A DNA stretch of 64,000 bases. Source: Neoarius graeffei. Lineage: Eukaryota; Chordata; Actinopteri; Siluriformes; Ariidae. Location of the stretch: contig NC_083575.1 of the NCBI RefSeq assembly GCF_027579695.1, forward strand, positions 38,698,154 through 38,762,153, given 5' to 3'. The position numbers and the translations under genes were made by a program. Each line of letters opens with the position of its first letter. Position 1 is the first letter of the stretch. The notes beneath the pieces were generated by a model that saw nothing but the letters and a program-made list of their open reading frames with translations, was not told the origin of the DNA and did not search any database. Of the stretch, positions 1 to 12,014 are shown piece after piece.

Positions 1-37
1 CGAAAGAACAAAATCCAATCATGTATTAGCAAACCAG

Positions 38-527
38 CAGCACGGTGGTGTAGTGGTTAGCACAGTCACCTCACAGCAAGAAGGTCCTGGGTTCGAGCCC
101 AGTGGCTGATGGGTGCCTTTTTTTTTTTTAAAGATTTTTTGGGGGCTTTTTTCACCTTTATTGGATAGGACAGTGTAGAGACAGGACAGGACAGGAAATG
201 AGCGGGAGAGAGAGACAGGGAGGGATCGGGAAATGACCGCGGGTCAGAATCAAACCCAGGTCCCTGGATTTATGGTATGGCGCCTTAGCCACCTGAGCCA
301 CGACACCTCCCGATGGGTGCCTTTCTGTGTGGAGTTTGCATGTTCTCCGGGTGCTCCGGTTTCCCCCACAGTCCAAAGACATGCAGGTTAGGTTAACTGG
401 TGGCTCTAAATTGACCGTAGGTGTGAATGTGAGTGTGAATGGTTGTCTGTGTCTATGTGTCAGCCCTGTGATGATCTGGCGACTTGTCCAGGGTGTACCC
501 CGCCTTTCACCCATAGTCAGCTAGGAT
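38..527 (+). mobile_element. tRNA-derived SINE, interrupted and 3'-truncated
   Basis: The head reads as a tRNA-like promoter: an A-box-like stretch around 48-62 (gtagtggttagc) and a B box ggttcgagccc near 91-101. The body (about 325-525) matches the other full copies in this window but stops before the usual ATGAG-rich tail. A second SINE is inserted at 121-311. Open frames inside it are chance. Confidence 0.85.
121..311 (-). mobile_element. Second tRNA-derived SINE family, nested
   Basis: A 191-bp insertion bounded by a perfect 13-bp target duplication, gatgggtgccttt, at 108-120 and 312-324. Read on the minus strand it starts with a tRNA-like head (gtggctcaggtggctaagg, then B-box-like gggtttgattc) and ends in an A-rich tail, seen as the T run at 121-130. 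Head, tail and duplication together indicate target-primed retrotransposition into the older SINE. Confidence 0.85.
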
Positions 528-830
528 TAACCAGGAAATTTTTAAATTACAGGGTTATGAAATGTCATTATAATACATTCAAACAAGATGTTCTTGACGA
601 AAAAAAATTAAGTGGACTTTAGCATAAAAAACATGTTAAAAGTTGTAACATCAGTTTGTTGGGCCATTTCTCCGGGTGCGGCCATACTGGATTAGCCAGA
701 TATATGGATGTATTATATTAGGACACGAAAACAAGGGTGACGTTGCGTGATACAGGATTCCACACATTTTCTTCTTTCCGTCCTGGATCCGCCACTGTGT
801 GCAGCCAAAGCTATTATCACCGTCCATTTA

Positions 831-999
831 TCTCATCTCATCTCATTATCTCTAGCTGCTTTATCCTGTTCTACAGGGTCGCAGGCAAGCTGGAGCCTAT
901 CCCAGCTGACTACGGGCGAAAGGCGGGGTACACCCTGGACAAGTCGCCAGGTCATCACAGGGCTGCACATAGACACAGACAACCATTCACACTCACATT
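831..999 (-). mobile_element. 5'-truncated SINE with target duplication
   Basis: It carries the ATCTC-repeat tail and 3' half of the main SINE family, but not the tRNA head. Flanks repeat ccgtccatttat at 820-831 and 1000-1011. 5' truncation plus a 12-bp duplication is the normal outcome of LINE-driven retrotransposition. Confidence 0.85.
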
Positions 1000-1063
1000 C
1001 CGTCCATTTATTTCAAGCATTATTTTGTCTGTGTATTACATTTAAATTAGTATGATTCTAGTG

Positions 1064-1441
1064 GGGGCGGCACGGTGGTGTAGTGGTTAGTGCTGTCGCC
1101 TCACAGCAAAAAGGTCCGGGTTCGAGCCCCGTGGCCGGCGAGGGCCTTTCTGTGCGGAGTTTGCATGTTCTCCCCGTGTCTGCGTGGGTTTCCTCCGGGT
1201 GCTCTGGTTTCCCCCACAGTCCAAAGACATGCAGGTTAGGTTAACTGGTGACTCTAAATTGAGCGTAGGTGTGAATGTGAGTGTGAATGGTTGTCTGTGT
1301 CTATGTGTCAGCCCTGTGATGACCTGGCGACTTGTCCAGGGTGTACCCCGCCTTTCGCCCGTAGTCAGCTGGGATAGGTTCCAGCTTGCCTGCGACCCTG
1401 TAGAACAGGATAAAGCGGCTACAGATAATGAGATGAGATGA
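1064..1441 (+). mobile_element. Full-length tRNA-derived SINE
   Basis: A complete copy of the main SINE: gggcggcacggtggtgtagt head, B box ggttcgagccc, and a 3' end rich in gatgagatg. Target duplication atgattctagtg at 1052-1063 and 1442-1453 is perfect, so the insertion is fairly young. Confidence 0.9.
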
Positions 1442-1494
1442 ATGATTCTAGTGGTTTGTGAAGGAGTAGTGTCTTCATCTATATCTTCTCAAAG

Positions 1495-1608
1495 ATGGGT
1501 AAATGCACCACCTACAAGTGTGAAAACCATGATTCGGGACCCAAGAAAACATCAGGATTGTCACGGCATGGCTATCCTTTGAAGGAACCAAGACGTTTGG
1601 CCAAGTAG
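1495..1608 (+). pseudogene. THAP-domain-like remnant
   Basis: ATG opens 37 codons beginning MGKCTTYKCENHDSG and ending at TAG. The pattern C-x4-C-x-N, then S-x-H-x-(Y)P and P-R-R-x-A-K, matches the first half of a THAP (C2CH) DNA-binding domain. The position where THAP domains usually have Trp (K-W) is the stop codon, consistent with TGG to TAG decay. The second half (C-x2-H) is not visible. It may be part of a decayed transposon or a processed fragment. The family call rests on pattern alone. Confidence 0.5.
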
Positions 1609-1724
1609 CTTCATCAAGTAAAGTGAGAAAACTTTACTTCTGGAAGAAGCAGCAAATTGTGCAGGGAGCAGTTTAGAGAAGATTGTTTTGTTGAGGATTT
1701 GGATGAAAATCACACACATACACA

Positions 1725-1726
<2 letters not shown>

Positions 1727-1765
<39 letters not shown>
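1727..1765. repeat. (AT)n microsatellite
   Basis: About 18 uninterrupted AT dinucleotides after a short CA-rich stretch. Confidence 0.95.
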
Positions 1766-1769
<4 letters not shown>

Positions 1770-2018
1770 CATATAAACTAGCCAGTACTTTATTTTGATT
1801 CCTTTTCTAACCCTGCATTGCCATAATTTTTGTCGAGAAATGCAAACAAATTGACCAAGAAGTCACGCTAGACCATATTATACTATAGTCAAGTATAGCA
1901 TGCACTTGTACACCTCCGCTGTGCTCACGGAAAAAGACATCACACACGATGGAGTTAAGGCGGCCTCCCTGACAAAAAATAGTCCCATCTATTTTCATCA
2001 CTTTAGTGGTTATATCAT

Positions 2019-2392
2019 CTCATCTCATTATCTCTAGCCGCTTTATCCTGTTCTACAGGGTCGCAGGCAAGCTGGAGCCTATCCCAGCTGACTACGGGCG
2101 AAAGGCGGGGTACACCCTGGACAAGTCGCCAGGTCATCACAGGGCTGACACATAGACACAGACAACCATTCACACTCACATTCACACCTACGGTCAATTT
2201 AGAGTCACCAGTTAACCTAACCTGCATGTCTTTGGACTGTGGGGGAAACCGGAGCACCCGGAGGAAACCCATGCAGACACGGGGAGAACATGCAAACTCC
2301 ACACAGAAAGGCCCTCGCCGGCCACAGGGCTCGAACCCGGACCTTCTTGCTGTGAGGCGACAGCGCTAACCACTACACCACCGTGCCGCCCC
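2019..2392 (-). mobile_element. Full-length SINE, minus orientation
   Basis: Complete main-family copy. Target duplication tggttatatcat is perfect at 2007-2018 and 2393-2404. A 95-residue open frame over it is the conserved SINE body and not a gene. Confidence 0.9.
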
Positions 2393-2404
2393 TGGTTATA
2401 TCAT

Positions 2405-4378
2405 TAAGAACAAAATTAACATGCAGCTTTTTTATAAAGGACAGAGACAAAGACTGACTTTTCGCTCAATTTGTTTATTTGTGAGATATTTCCTTTAAGG
2501 GCTCAACAGCAGCTTTCTGCACAATCTGAACCACAAAGCTACCACAGCCCAAATAATTCATTAAAACAACAACAAAAAAAAGTAAAGAAAATTCTTCAGT
2601 TTGATTGCAGAACTTGGCATCAATCCACTATATTTACACAAACTATTCCAACATCTGTTTGATGTCAGCGTCGAGGATACTGCACTTATTTTAGAATATG
2701 TACAGACATTTCTAAATAAACCCGCAGATATTTTCCTTACTCTGTTCTCCTAAATCCCTAGTGAACTTTGACCTCTGTGGATGTATGCCAGGCCACAAAA
2801 AGAACCTCTGCCCTAAAGAGGCCATGATGTTGTTTGAAAATGAAAACATGCAGCAAGGGAGGAAAAAAAAAACATAAGATTGTGGAATAATTATATAAAA
2901 GAGGGAGTAAATCAGGAAATAGCTCTTGGTTTGGGAAACATGGCAAGAGGGAGCTTTGCCACAGTTTAAATAAAAACAGGGTTTGAGAAAAGACGGGGGG
3001 GGGGACGGAGAGGGAAAGGGGTACGAAAAAGTTACCAGTGGTGACGAATAGAAGTGATCTGATTTTTTTTTTTTTTAAATTTGCACATGCCACTATGGTT
3101 TTTGTTCTTTCACGTCTTTTTATTTTCCTTTACTGTCACTCACACACACTTTCTCTTTTTCTACCTGTCTCTCTCTCTCTCTCTCTCCCGTGCCTGGAGC
3201 TCTTTCCTCACATTTTTAAACGGGTGTCTTCCCAATCAGGCTTTTACTGCAGGAAATTTCAGAACACCGCATTGCGTGAGGCGACGGAGTGCTCCATTCT
3301 TAGCTCAGCTCTGCACAGCGCCAGGCAGCATGGAGCTTGCCAAAGAACGAGGAGGGGGCAGTGACTTGGGTACAGTGCCAACATTACAGCTTGGCAAAAG
3401 TTTTCCTTTTCCCTTTTTTTTTAAACACAATAAGAAAGGTGAAGAAGCCACTCAGAAAAAGAAGAAAACACAGACAGTATTTTAGTCAGCGTTTTTTCTC
3501 AACTCTTGCTCGAGAATATAATTAGACCATCAATTCTGAATGTGTGTCTGTCTTGTACTTTATACTGAAGTGAGAAAAGCAGCTGCTGTCTTACTCTGCT
3601 TACTCATTTTTTCCTTCTCTTGCCCTTGCTTTCTGTGGTTTGCTTGGTCAGATATCGAGTTCTTGGGGCCCTTCTCTCTATATCCCCCATTCGGCTTTTT
3701 TGTTTTTCTACCTCAGGGTTGTGGTAGGCCAGCAGTTAAATGGGAATAATATTTGCTGTACTTGACCGCCTTCCTGGTCCTATTCTCCTCTAACAACAAG
3801 CCTTATTTTTAGCCCACAGTCAGGGTTTGGTCATTTCCTGCTGCTGGTGCAATGCAGAGCTTTATGTAGCTGGGCTGTGGTGGAGGCAATCGCAGTCCCC
3901 AGTGTAGGCAGAAGGCGTCATTGAGATCACATGCTGATCGAAGAACAGTTTTGAAGTTTCTTAAATAATGGTTAAAGCTAGGGTTGCTTCTATGATTAGT
4001 ACAAGAAGGCAGTTTCTATCCAGAGCCTCAGTAGGCCCTGAGCAGACATATCAGTAATTAGGACCCAGAGGTAAACACAGAAATGGGTGTGCACTTGCAC
4101 TCTCATTTACTCCAAGAGATAAAAAAGGATACGCTGACCTTAAGAAAGGGCCAGGATCCACTCGATTTAACATATATTACAGCGGGTCTCACTTACAATC
4201 ACATTCTCGAAGCATTTTATTCTCATCAGGGTCCAGGTGGATCTGAAGACTGTACCGTCCATCACAGTATAGTGTCTCTAGAATTCTGAAAACTGGTTTG
4301 AATTCAAATTCATTTGAAGGATGGGACATCTCTCAAAAAGGTCCAAAACTCCTCTTTTGAACCTAGAAATGTCCATTT

Positions 4379-4443
<65 letters not shown>

Positions 4444-5833
4444 CATAAATTCACTAAAAAATGTTGATTTAGAGTCGACATTCTGTCCCATGAGCTGAAA
4501 TCCTGGCAACAGCTACCCAGACATCTGTGTGAGTCTGAGACTCCAATGAATCCCCCGGGGGCCAAAGATGGTTTGGTCCTGGACCTCCCTCAGTGCTTTA
4601 AGAGAGGGATGAAAGGAGCAAGGACCCCTCAGTGGTCACCCCTTTTTGATTCACCCTTCTGGGAAAGTGCACAAAAAAAAAAATCACATTATAATACAGT
4701 TAGCTGCAGAATTACAGGCCCCCCCTTAGTAAAGATGGGTGGAAAAAATCTATTAAAGCTAGATGGCCTTACGATTTCATAAAATCGATGAAATTTAGTT
4801 CCCTCTGAAATTTGGTCATTGTGATGCATGTTTATTTCTGTAATATCTCACAAAATATCAGGCCGTTCTGTGGCTGGGAAGTTATTTAATTTGAGGGGAT
4901 TCCCGAGCAAATAATGCACATGAAATCGCTCACTTCGTGCAGTCACGCAGACAGAGGAAGTCCGGATGCGCAGGTTTACCTGCTTCTTCTTCTTCTTTTG
5001 GGTTTTATAGCAGCTCATCCAGTGTTGCATTACAGCCATCTACAGGTTTACTGTACCTTGACCGTGCACTGACAATACCATCATTCTGTCACACCGAGGT
5101 GCTCGCTGACCGCCGATATTTATTCGTTTGGTCCTGCGTTTCCTTTCCTTTGCAACATAACGTCTTTTCTTCTCACTTTCCGTGACTGTAGTCAGTCTTT
5201 CATGTTTCATTCACACACTCACGTCCTCCATTTCTCTCTCCTGTTTCAAATTTATATCCCACAATGCCTTGTGCGAACAGGGAAAGCCCACCATGTGATG
5301 CATGGCGTAGTATCTTGAATTGGTTCATGGTGAAGCAGGAAAAAATAGTAGAGAATTTAGGGCTACGTGGCCCTAAATTCATTAATTGTTCTATTAAAAA
5401 AAATAATAATAATAAAATTGAAGTCTGTGATTTGAATTCAGTAGCTTTTGGTCCACTGAACAAAAATAATTGGGTGTCAGGGAGAATTCTTTTTATGACC
5501 TACACTTGAAAAATCTGAAAGGCAGTCTACCTTTAAAAGAAAAAAAAATTGTGGTTAATTAGCTTAATCTCACACTTAAAAAAAAAAAAGACAGAAAGCT
5601 AAACTTTAGTTATTTATCCATAACGCCCTCTTTCACTGGGGACACAAAGATGGGATTCTTTTAGCCAATGATTAAAATGGGGAAGATTAGAGAATACACA
5701 AAGCAAATGAAACAAATATCTGTTGGGCTTCATAAATCAGGCAATGGATGTAAAAAGTAGTTCCACTCCTGAAAATGCTCACATTCACTTTTAGGGGATT
5801 AACTAATAAGTTTCAACAGATATAAAGCTTTAA
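2405..5833. other. Unassigned non-coding stretch
   Basis: No frame shows domain-like composition or good splice context. It contains A/T runs, a G run near 2996-3004, a TC run near 3170-3187, a CA microsatellite (4381-4441), and AAT/TTC triplet runs near 4980-5000 and 5400-5416. It could be intergenic or long UTR/intron sequence. Confidence 0.6.
4381..4441. repeat. (CA)n microsatellite
   Basis: About 30 perfect CA units; a likely polymorphic locus. Confidence 0.97.
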
Positions 5834-6893
5834 AGGAGAACTGAAGTCATTTTTAAACTTGCTTTATTTCTTAATTAATGTGTTATTCATTTACATTTTT
5901 GGTTTTAGTAACCTTATATTGTGACTCGGGCAGCACGGTGGTGTAGTGGTTAGCGCTGTCACCTCACAGCAAGAAGGTCCGGGTTCGAGCCCCGGGGCCG
6001 ACGAGGGCCTTTCTGTGCGGAGTTTGCATGTTCTCCCCGTGTCCGCGTGGGTTTCCTCCGGGTGCTCCGGTTTCCCCCACAGTCCAAAGACATGCAGGTT
6101 AGGTTAACTGGTGACTCTAAATTGACCGTAGGTGTGAATGTGAGTGTGAATGGTTGTCTGTGTCCATGTGTCAGCCCTGTGATGACCTGGCGACTTGTCC
6201 AGGGTGTACCCCGCCTTTCGCCCGTAGTCAGCTGGGATAGGCTCCAGCTTGCCTGCGACCCTGTAGAACAGGATAAAGCAGCTACAGATAATGAATGAGA
6301 TATTGTGACTCGTATTGGCAACTAATTGCAATTAAATATTATACTTATCGGCCTATTCGGTTTTTAGCCATGTTGAATTTAGTTCGTTTGGTCCACGGCA
6401 GGCGTGGCTTATCCGCGCGATCTTCACGAGACTTGTGCGAGACTTCGAAACGTGACGTGTCAGCCAGGTGTCAGTGTTGCCATTTTGAAAACTGTTTTCC
6501 AAACGAAATATTGAACAAAAACGAGTTTAAATGACAATTACTGCCTACTTTTTTCAAACTCTCCTGATTGCTATCAAAACAAACAAAACTTCCAGCTTGA
6601 TTATGTCAGCATTCGAAAGAGAGCGCGCGCGTCTTTTGACAACGTTGGCAGATGTTGATCACTTTGATTTCCGCTGTAGGTTTTACTTCCGTCCTATGAT
6701 GTCTTGCACAGGTCTCAACGAATCTCGTTTACGGCCATTGCTTTGACATATGGACTGATATATTACAGAGCATTTTTCAAACACTCATAACTTGCTATAG
6801 CAGTGACAGAATAGCGATCAAAAATGCATTCCTATATTTAATAAAATGAGATAAATAGAATTTTGATCATAAAAATTTGCCTTCAGTTCTCCT
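5834..6893. mobile_element. TTAA-flanked DNA transposon (Kolobok/piggyBac-like), non-autonomous
   Basis: Ends are perfect 13-bp inverted repeats, AGGAGAACTGAAG at 5834 and its complement ending at 6893, each flanked by TTAA (5830-5833 and 6894-6897). A TTAA duplication is the hallmark of Kolobok and piggyBac elements. The interior holds a SINE (5929-6299) and no transposase. Short frames at 6295-6746 look non-coding. The AGG-G-AC terminus is shared with the element at 28537-29387. Confidence 0.75.
5929..6299 (+). mobile_element. Full-length SINE nested in TTAA element
   Basis: Main-family SINE with a perfect 13-bp duplication atattgtgactcg at 5916-5928 and 6300-6312. It is therefore younger than the surrounding element. 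Confidence 0.9.
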
Positions 6894-6897
6894 TTAA

Positions 6898-7742
6898 GGG
6901 ACCTGCTTGGAAGAGGACATGAGTGTATTTTTTCCCCATACACAGTGAGAAGGATATTTACGGAGACAACATTTTTTCAAGGATCATCGATGGAGATTTT
7001 CAGACGATGGTAGCATTTTTGGGTCAAAAAATCTCAAAATCTACAATCAGACGCCACCTCCACGCCAACAAAATATGTGGACAGTATGCCACAAGAAAGA
7101 CTTTACTTTCATCTAACCATAAACGTGCCTCTGGCGTTTGCTTAGCGCTAATGGAACTTTTAGATGAGCCAGGATAAATGGCAAGATGCTTTTTTTTGGC
7201 AAAAAAACCAAACACTCAAGGTGGGTTTGGTGTAAAAATAAGGATGGTTATAGAGGGAAGAACCTAATCCCCACTGTTATGTATAAAGGAGAACTTGTGA
7301 TCTTGTGGAGTTGTTTTATCTCCAAATGTCTTGAGAACCTTGTTAGGATACATGACATGTTCGGGGAGACGCATGAAGAGGTTTTAAATGAAAATCTGGC
7401 AGCAACTGCAAAGAAGCTACAACAAAGTCTTGGATCTTCCAGCAGGATAATGATTCAAAATATGCATGCAAATCCATACAAAAATGGTTCAATGACCACA
7501 GAATCAAGCTTCTGACAGTCATCCCAAGCCCCTGATCTAAACCATATTGAACACAGTGGGATAAGCTGAACAGGGGAGTGTACAAAAAAAGACCAATGAC
7601 CTTGGAGGATCTCGAGATTCGGTATTGAAGAGTGGTCTCAGATCCCTTGCTCTATTCTCCAGCCACGTCAAGCATTATAGGACAAGACTTATGTGCTGTT
7701 ATGTACTAAACACAGGGGTGCTAATAATTGTGACAAGTACTG
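6898..7742 (+). pseudogene. Decayed Tc1-like transposase remnant
   Basis: Translations around 6923-7177 and 7186-7515 show scattered Tc1 signatures: a K-(S)-T-I-R-R-H-L helix, K-N-L-I-P-T-V near the middle and N-E-N-L-A-A-T later. The terminus ctaataattgtgacaagtac resembles the ends of the relative at 34008-37166. Frames are broken and no complete DDE set survives. The left end meets the TTAA element at 6897, so that element may have landed in or beside it. Confidence 0.6.
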
Positions 7743-7883
7743 TAGTTTTGTTTAAAAATATTTTTTGATAAGGGCTTTTTAAAAATTCTTTAAATAACAT
7801 TTATTTCATTCATTTTCAACAGCACTAGCCTGCTCCATTGCAGGTATACCATGGTCAGGGTACACCCTGGACAGGTCACCAGT

Positions 7884-8914
7884 CAGTGCGTTTACATTCA
7901 CATAGAGAAAATCGAATTTCTGCCGTTTTCGACTGAAATCGAAGTTCTAAATGGCATGGAAACACCTTAGCTCGGCTGAAATCGAACCGAACTTGATTTC
8001 TTGTAATCGAGCTACACGACCTAGATTATGCGATTGTAGCCGAGCTACTTAGTGCATGTATATCCTATCGAGCTACGTAGTCGAGCTACTTACTTCAGCA
8101 CCGCCCCTTCCGGAAGTGACGAGTGACGAGACCACAAGCGGGAAACACAACAGCCTCGGTTGGCATGACAACGAATCATGACAACGGCATGAATCTTTTC
8201 TTTTTGTGGCATTGTTTGCACTGTTAAAATTTAGCTCACTTACTGTATCACCAAATACATCTGTACAGCTGTTGCATAGCTGTGAATTGTGTACATAAAC
8301 AAGTCACTGTATTTGTGTGTATGTGTGTATATATATATATATATATGTCCAACATCTGAAGAATGTCAATAAAAACAAAACAATTGAACTTTGTGTTTAT
8401 TAAGACACAAGTGAAATAGTAAGCAAAAAAAAAAATTTTTTTGTAAGCAAAAAATGGACTTTAGAAAAATATACAATTGTGCAAAATAAGTTGTCTTACA
8501 AAACAGTGGTCTGCGCAGGACAGTTTGTAGCCATACAGTCTGTTAGAGCAAGCCTAACAGCTTGAGCACGGAACTTGTGAACACGGAACTGCCAGTGTTG
8601 CCAGATTGGGAGGTTTTAAGTGCATTTTGGCGGATTTGAACACGTTTTGGGCTGGAAAACGTCAGCAGTATCTGGCAACACTGCTGATAACTTTGTGTAT
8701 ACTCTTGAATAGCTCTTCTTCATGACGACAACCGGACGTGTACCAACACGATGGGGCGTGTAGCGCCACCTGTGGCTCGGGTGCACAATGTACCTCACAC
8801 AATAGCTCGATTTCCTTGTGTGCATGTAGGATTGGATTTCTCTGGCACCCCTGCTGGGACCCTTAGCTCGATTACCGACAGTAGCTTGATTTCGATGTGC
8901 ATGTAAATGCACTG
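7884..8914. mobile_element. 1,031-bp DNA element with CAGTGCGTTTACAT ends
   Basis: Ends CAGTGCGTTTACAT (7884) and ATGTAAATGCACTG (to 8914) are imperfect inverted repeats. AGT is present on both sides (7881-7883, 8915-8917) but only once in the reconstructed SINE target, so a 3-bp duplication is likely. The interior is rich in tagctcgat-type motifs in both orientations. No transposase is visible. I do not assign a superfamily. Confidence 0.65.
8597..8680. repeat. 84-bp motif with TGTTGCCAGAT ends, copy 1
   Basis: Begins tgttgccagat and ends atctggcaaca, an 11-bp perfect inverted repeat. The interior (ttttaagtgcattttggcgg and gggctggaaaac) is shared with 50860-50944, which lies in an unrelated element. 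Confidence 0.75.
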
Positions 8915-9309
8915 AGTGTATTACAGGGCTAACCCAGACACAGCCTTTCACACTCACTTTTACACTTATGGACAATTTAAAGTAGCCAGTTAAACTAATC
9001 TACAAGTCTTTGGTTTGTAAGAGGAAACCAGAGCACCAGGAAGAAACCCATGCAAGCTTGAGGAGAACATGCCAACTCCACACAGAAAGGCCCCAGTTCG
9101 AACCTGGAACCTTCTTGCTATGCAGCAACAGTGCTAACCACTGCACCACCATGTCACTAACTGTAATTAATTTAAAATGTTATATTTCTCTCATTTCCAT
9201 TTAATTGAGCCATTTCATAACTTCTTTTCATCTCGAGAGCTGACTGATCTCTTACACTATAGCAGTGAATGCTGCACTTATAGAACTCACTCACAGAAAC
9301 CGCATTATA

Positions 9310-9450
9310 CCGGTCAGAGCTGCAGTGGATCTGGAGCCTATCCCAGGAACACTGGGCATGAGGCAGGAATACACCCTGGATGGGAAGCCAGTCCATTGCA
9401 GGGCACTATGCACACACACACACACACACATTCATTCACATCAAGGGGAA
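9310..9450 (-). repeat. SINE-type 3' fragment with CA run
   Basis: The phrase ggagcctatcccaggaacac...ggcaggaatacaccctgg is the reverse complement of the repeat at 12440-12655. A short CA microsatellite is at 9411-9430. The tRNA head is absent. Confidence 0.6.
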
Positions 9451-10015
9451 ATTCTTCAACTCTGACAGTACCCTGAGCTTAGACTCAAACTCAATCAAAT
9501 TTAAAAGGTAAGCTTGAAAGTGGAAAAATGGCTCTCTTTGCATACTGGTTCTTGTGGGTTACTGGGAATTTTGACCATGTATTCAGTTTTTGTACGAAGA
9601 AAATTAAGGCCTTAAAACTTTGCCTTGGCTTGCCTTATAAACACTGCACTCTGAAACATTCTGAAATGCATCCAATGAGAGATTTACAAGACGGTTACAT
9701 CCTGTTAATGAAGGCAATAAAATGTCCCAATGTGTATTTAATGAATCATAGCTTTGAATGTATGGCCAACACTCTTAACGTTCAACGTCTTAACATCTCC
9801 AAGATGCACATACACAGAATTAACTGGTGTGGAATAGTAATGCATGCTCCACCCTTGGACCTATACCACAGTTTGATCATTCAACACACAAATCCTGGCT
9901 AGAGGTAACACCTCACCAGCATTACATGACATTACATTACAAGCATTTAGCAGATGCTCTTATCCAGACTGATGTACAACATACCCAGAGCAGTCTGGGG
10001 ATCAGTTGGGGGTTA

Positions 10016-11636
10016 CAGTGGTGCTTGAAAGTTTGTGAACCCTTTAGAAGTTTCTATATTTCTGCATAAATATGACTTAAAACATCATCAGATTTTCACA
10101 CAAGTCCTAAAAGTAGATAAAGAGAACCCAGTTAAACAAATGAGACAAAAATATTATACTTGATCATTTATTTACTGTATTTATTGAGGAAAATGATTCA
10201 ATATTAAATATCTGTAAGTGGCAAAAGTATGTGAACCTCTAGGATTAGCAGTTAATTTGAAGGTGAAATTAGAGTCAGGTGTTTTCAGTCAATGGGATGA
10301 CAATCAGGTGTGAGTGGGCACCCTGTTTTATTTAAAGAACAGGGATCTATCAAAGTCTGAGCTTCACAACGTGTTTGTGGAAGTGTATCATGGCATGAAC
10401 AAAGGAGATTTCTGAGGACCTCAGAAAAAGCGTTGCTGATGCTCATCAGGCTGGAAAAGGTTACAAAACCATCTCTAAAGAAAGTTTGGATTCCACCAAT
10501 CCACAGGTCAGACAGATTGTGTACAAATGGAGGAAATTCAAAACCATTGTTACCCTCCCCAGGAGTGGTCGACCAACAAAGATCACTCCAAGAGCAAGGC
10601 GTGTAATAGTCTGCGAGGTCACAAAGGACCCCAGGGTAACTTCTAAGCAACTGAAGGCCTCTCTCACATTGGCTAATGTTAAATGTTCATGAGTCCGCCA
10701 TCAGGAGAACACTGAACAACAATGGTGTGCATGGCAAGGTTGCAAGGAGAAAGCCACTGCTCTCCAAAAAGAACACTGCTGCTTGTCTGCAGTTTGCTAA
10801 AGATCACATGGACAAGCCAGAAGGCTATTGGAAAAATGTTTTGTGGACGGATGAGACCAAAATAGAACTTTTTGGTTTAAATGAGAAGCGTCATGTTTGG
10901 AGAAAGGAAAACACTGCATTCCAGCATAAGAACCTTATCCCATCTATGAAACATGGTGGTGGTAGTATCATGGTTTGGGCCTGTTTTGCTGCATCTGGGT
11001 CAGGACGGCTTGCTATCATTGATGGAACAATGAATTCTGAATTATACCAGCAAATTCTAAAGGAAAATGTCAGGACATCTGTCCATGAACTGAATCTCAA
11101 GAGAAGGTGGGTCATGCAACAAGACAACGACCCTAAGCACACAAGTCATTCTACCAAAGAATGGTTAAAGAAGAATAAAGTTAATGTTTTGGAATGGTCA
11201 AGTCAAAGTCCTGACCTTCATCCAATCGAAATGTTGTGCAAGGACCTGAAGCGAGCAGTTCATGTGAGGAAACCCACCAACATCCCAGAGTTGAAGCTGT
11301 TCTGTACGGAGAAATGGGCTAAAATTCCTCCAAGCTGGTGTGCAGGACTGATCAACAGTTACCGAAAACGTTTAGTTGCAGTTATTGCTGCACAAGTGGG
11401 TCACACCAGATACTGAAAGCAAAGGTTCACATACTTTTGCCACTCACAGATATGTAATATTGGATCATTTTCCTCCATAAATAAATGACCAAGTATAATA
11501 TTTTTGTCTCATTTGTTTAACTGGGTTCTCTTTATCTACTTTTAGGACTTGTGTGAAAATCTGATGTTGTTTTAGGTCATATTTATGCAGAAATATAGAA
11601 AATTCTAAAGGGTTCACAAACTTTCAAGCACCACTG
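10016..11636 (+). mobile_element. Tc1-family transposon, copy A
   Basis: TIRs start CAGTGGTGCTTGAAAGTTTG at both ends and TA flanks the element (10014-10015, 11637-11638). The 1.62-kb length is standard for Tc1. Two further copies of this family lie at 29595-33561 and 57984-62248. Confidence 0.95.
10390..11416 (+). pseudogene. Tc1 transposase pseudogene, copy A
   Basis: The frame begins ATG-GCA-TGA, so codon 3 is a stop where copy D has CGA. There are extra bases near 10483 and 10507 and one at about 10681 relative to copy D. From 10676 a 246-residue frame runs to the end. It contains the three catalytic positions: D in LWTDETKIE, the first D in QQDNDPKHTS, and E in SPDLHPIE (DD34E). The N-terminal paired-like helix-turn-helix survives only in pieces. 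Inactive. Confidence 0.92.
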
Positions 11637-12014
11637 TAGGTGCCTTGCACCTCAAGTGCACTTGAGCTATTCCTGCCGGTTCAGGGAATTGAACCAGCAA
11701 CCTTTTGGTCCCAAAGCTGCTTCGCTAACCATTAGGCCATAGCTTTCCCCCAGCACAATGTGCATAACATGAGTGCTAAACAGATTTTGCTTTGTATCCT
11801 TCAGCCCAACAACCAACACTTGTTCCCTAGACCTATGCCCTTTAGGATCCGAGTCCATTAAAAACCAAACAGAATCTACAAAAGCTGATGCAGATCCCAT
11901 TACAAGGGTAACAGAGTTCCCAGTTGCTCCAACATCGAGTGAACTCATGCCTATCTCTGCTCTTGTCCACAGATGTCACAGAACTTCACAAAATGGTCTA
12001 CATGCAACTCAATT

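Larger units (their letters stand above)
7806..9160 (-). mobile_element. Old SINE split by a DNA element
   Basis: 7806-7883 and 8915-9160 join to give a diverged minus-strand member of the main SINE family. The join falls inside the conserved phrase meaning 'caggtcaccagtg-atcacagggc' in intact copies. Many substitutions mark it as an old copy. Confidence 0.75.
9918..11757 (-). mobile_element. tRNA-derived SINE split by a Tc1 element
   Basis: The right part (11639-11757), read on the minus strand, has a tRNA-like head: ggcctaatggttagc and B box ggttcaattcc. The left part (9918-10015) holds the tail body, with a phrase common in fish SINEs (agcagatgctcttatccaga). The Tc1 copy at 10016-11636 separates them. 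Confidence 0.75.

Noticed and set aside
38..110. tRNA gene
   Set aside because: A and B boxes are present but the sequence does not fold as a full tRNA and continues into a SINE body. The same holds for the other SINE heads.
3038..3525. Overlapping ORFs of 108-134 residues
   Set aside because: Low-complexity F/S/L-rich translations of T/C-rich DNA, no domain, no splice context.
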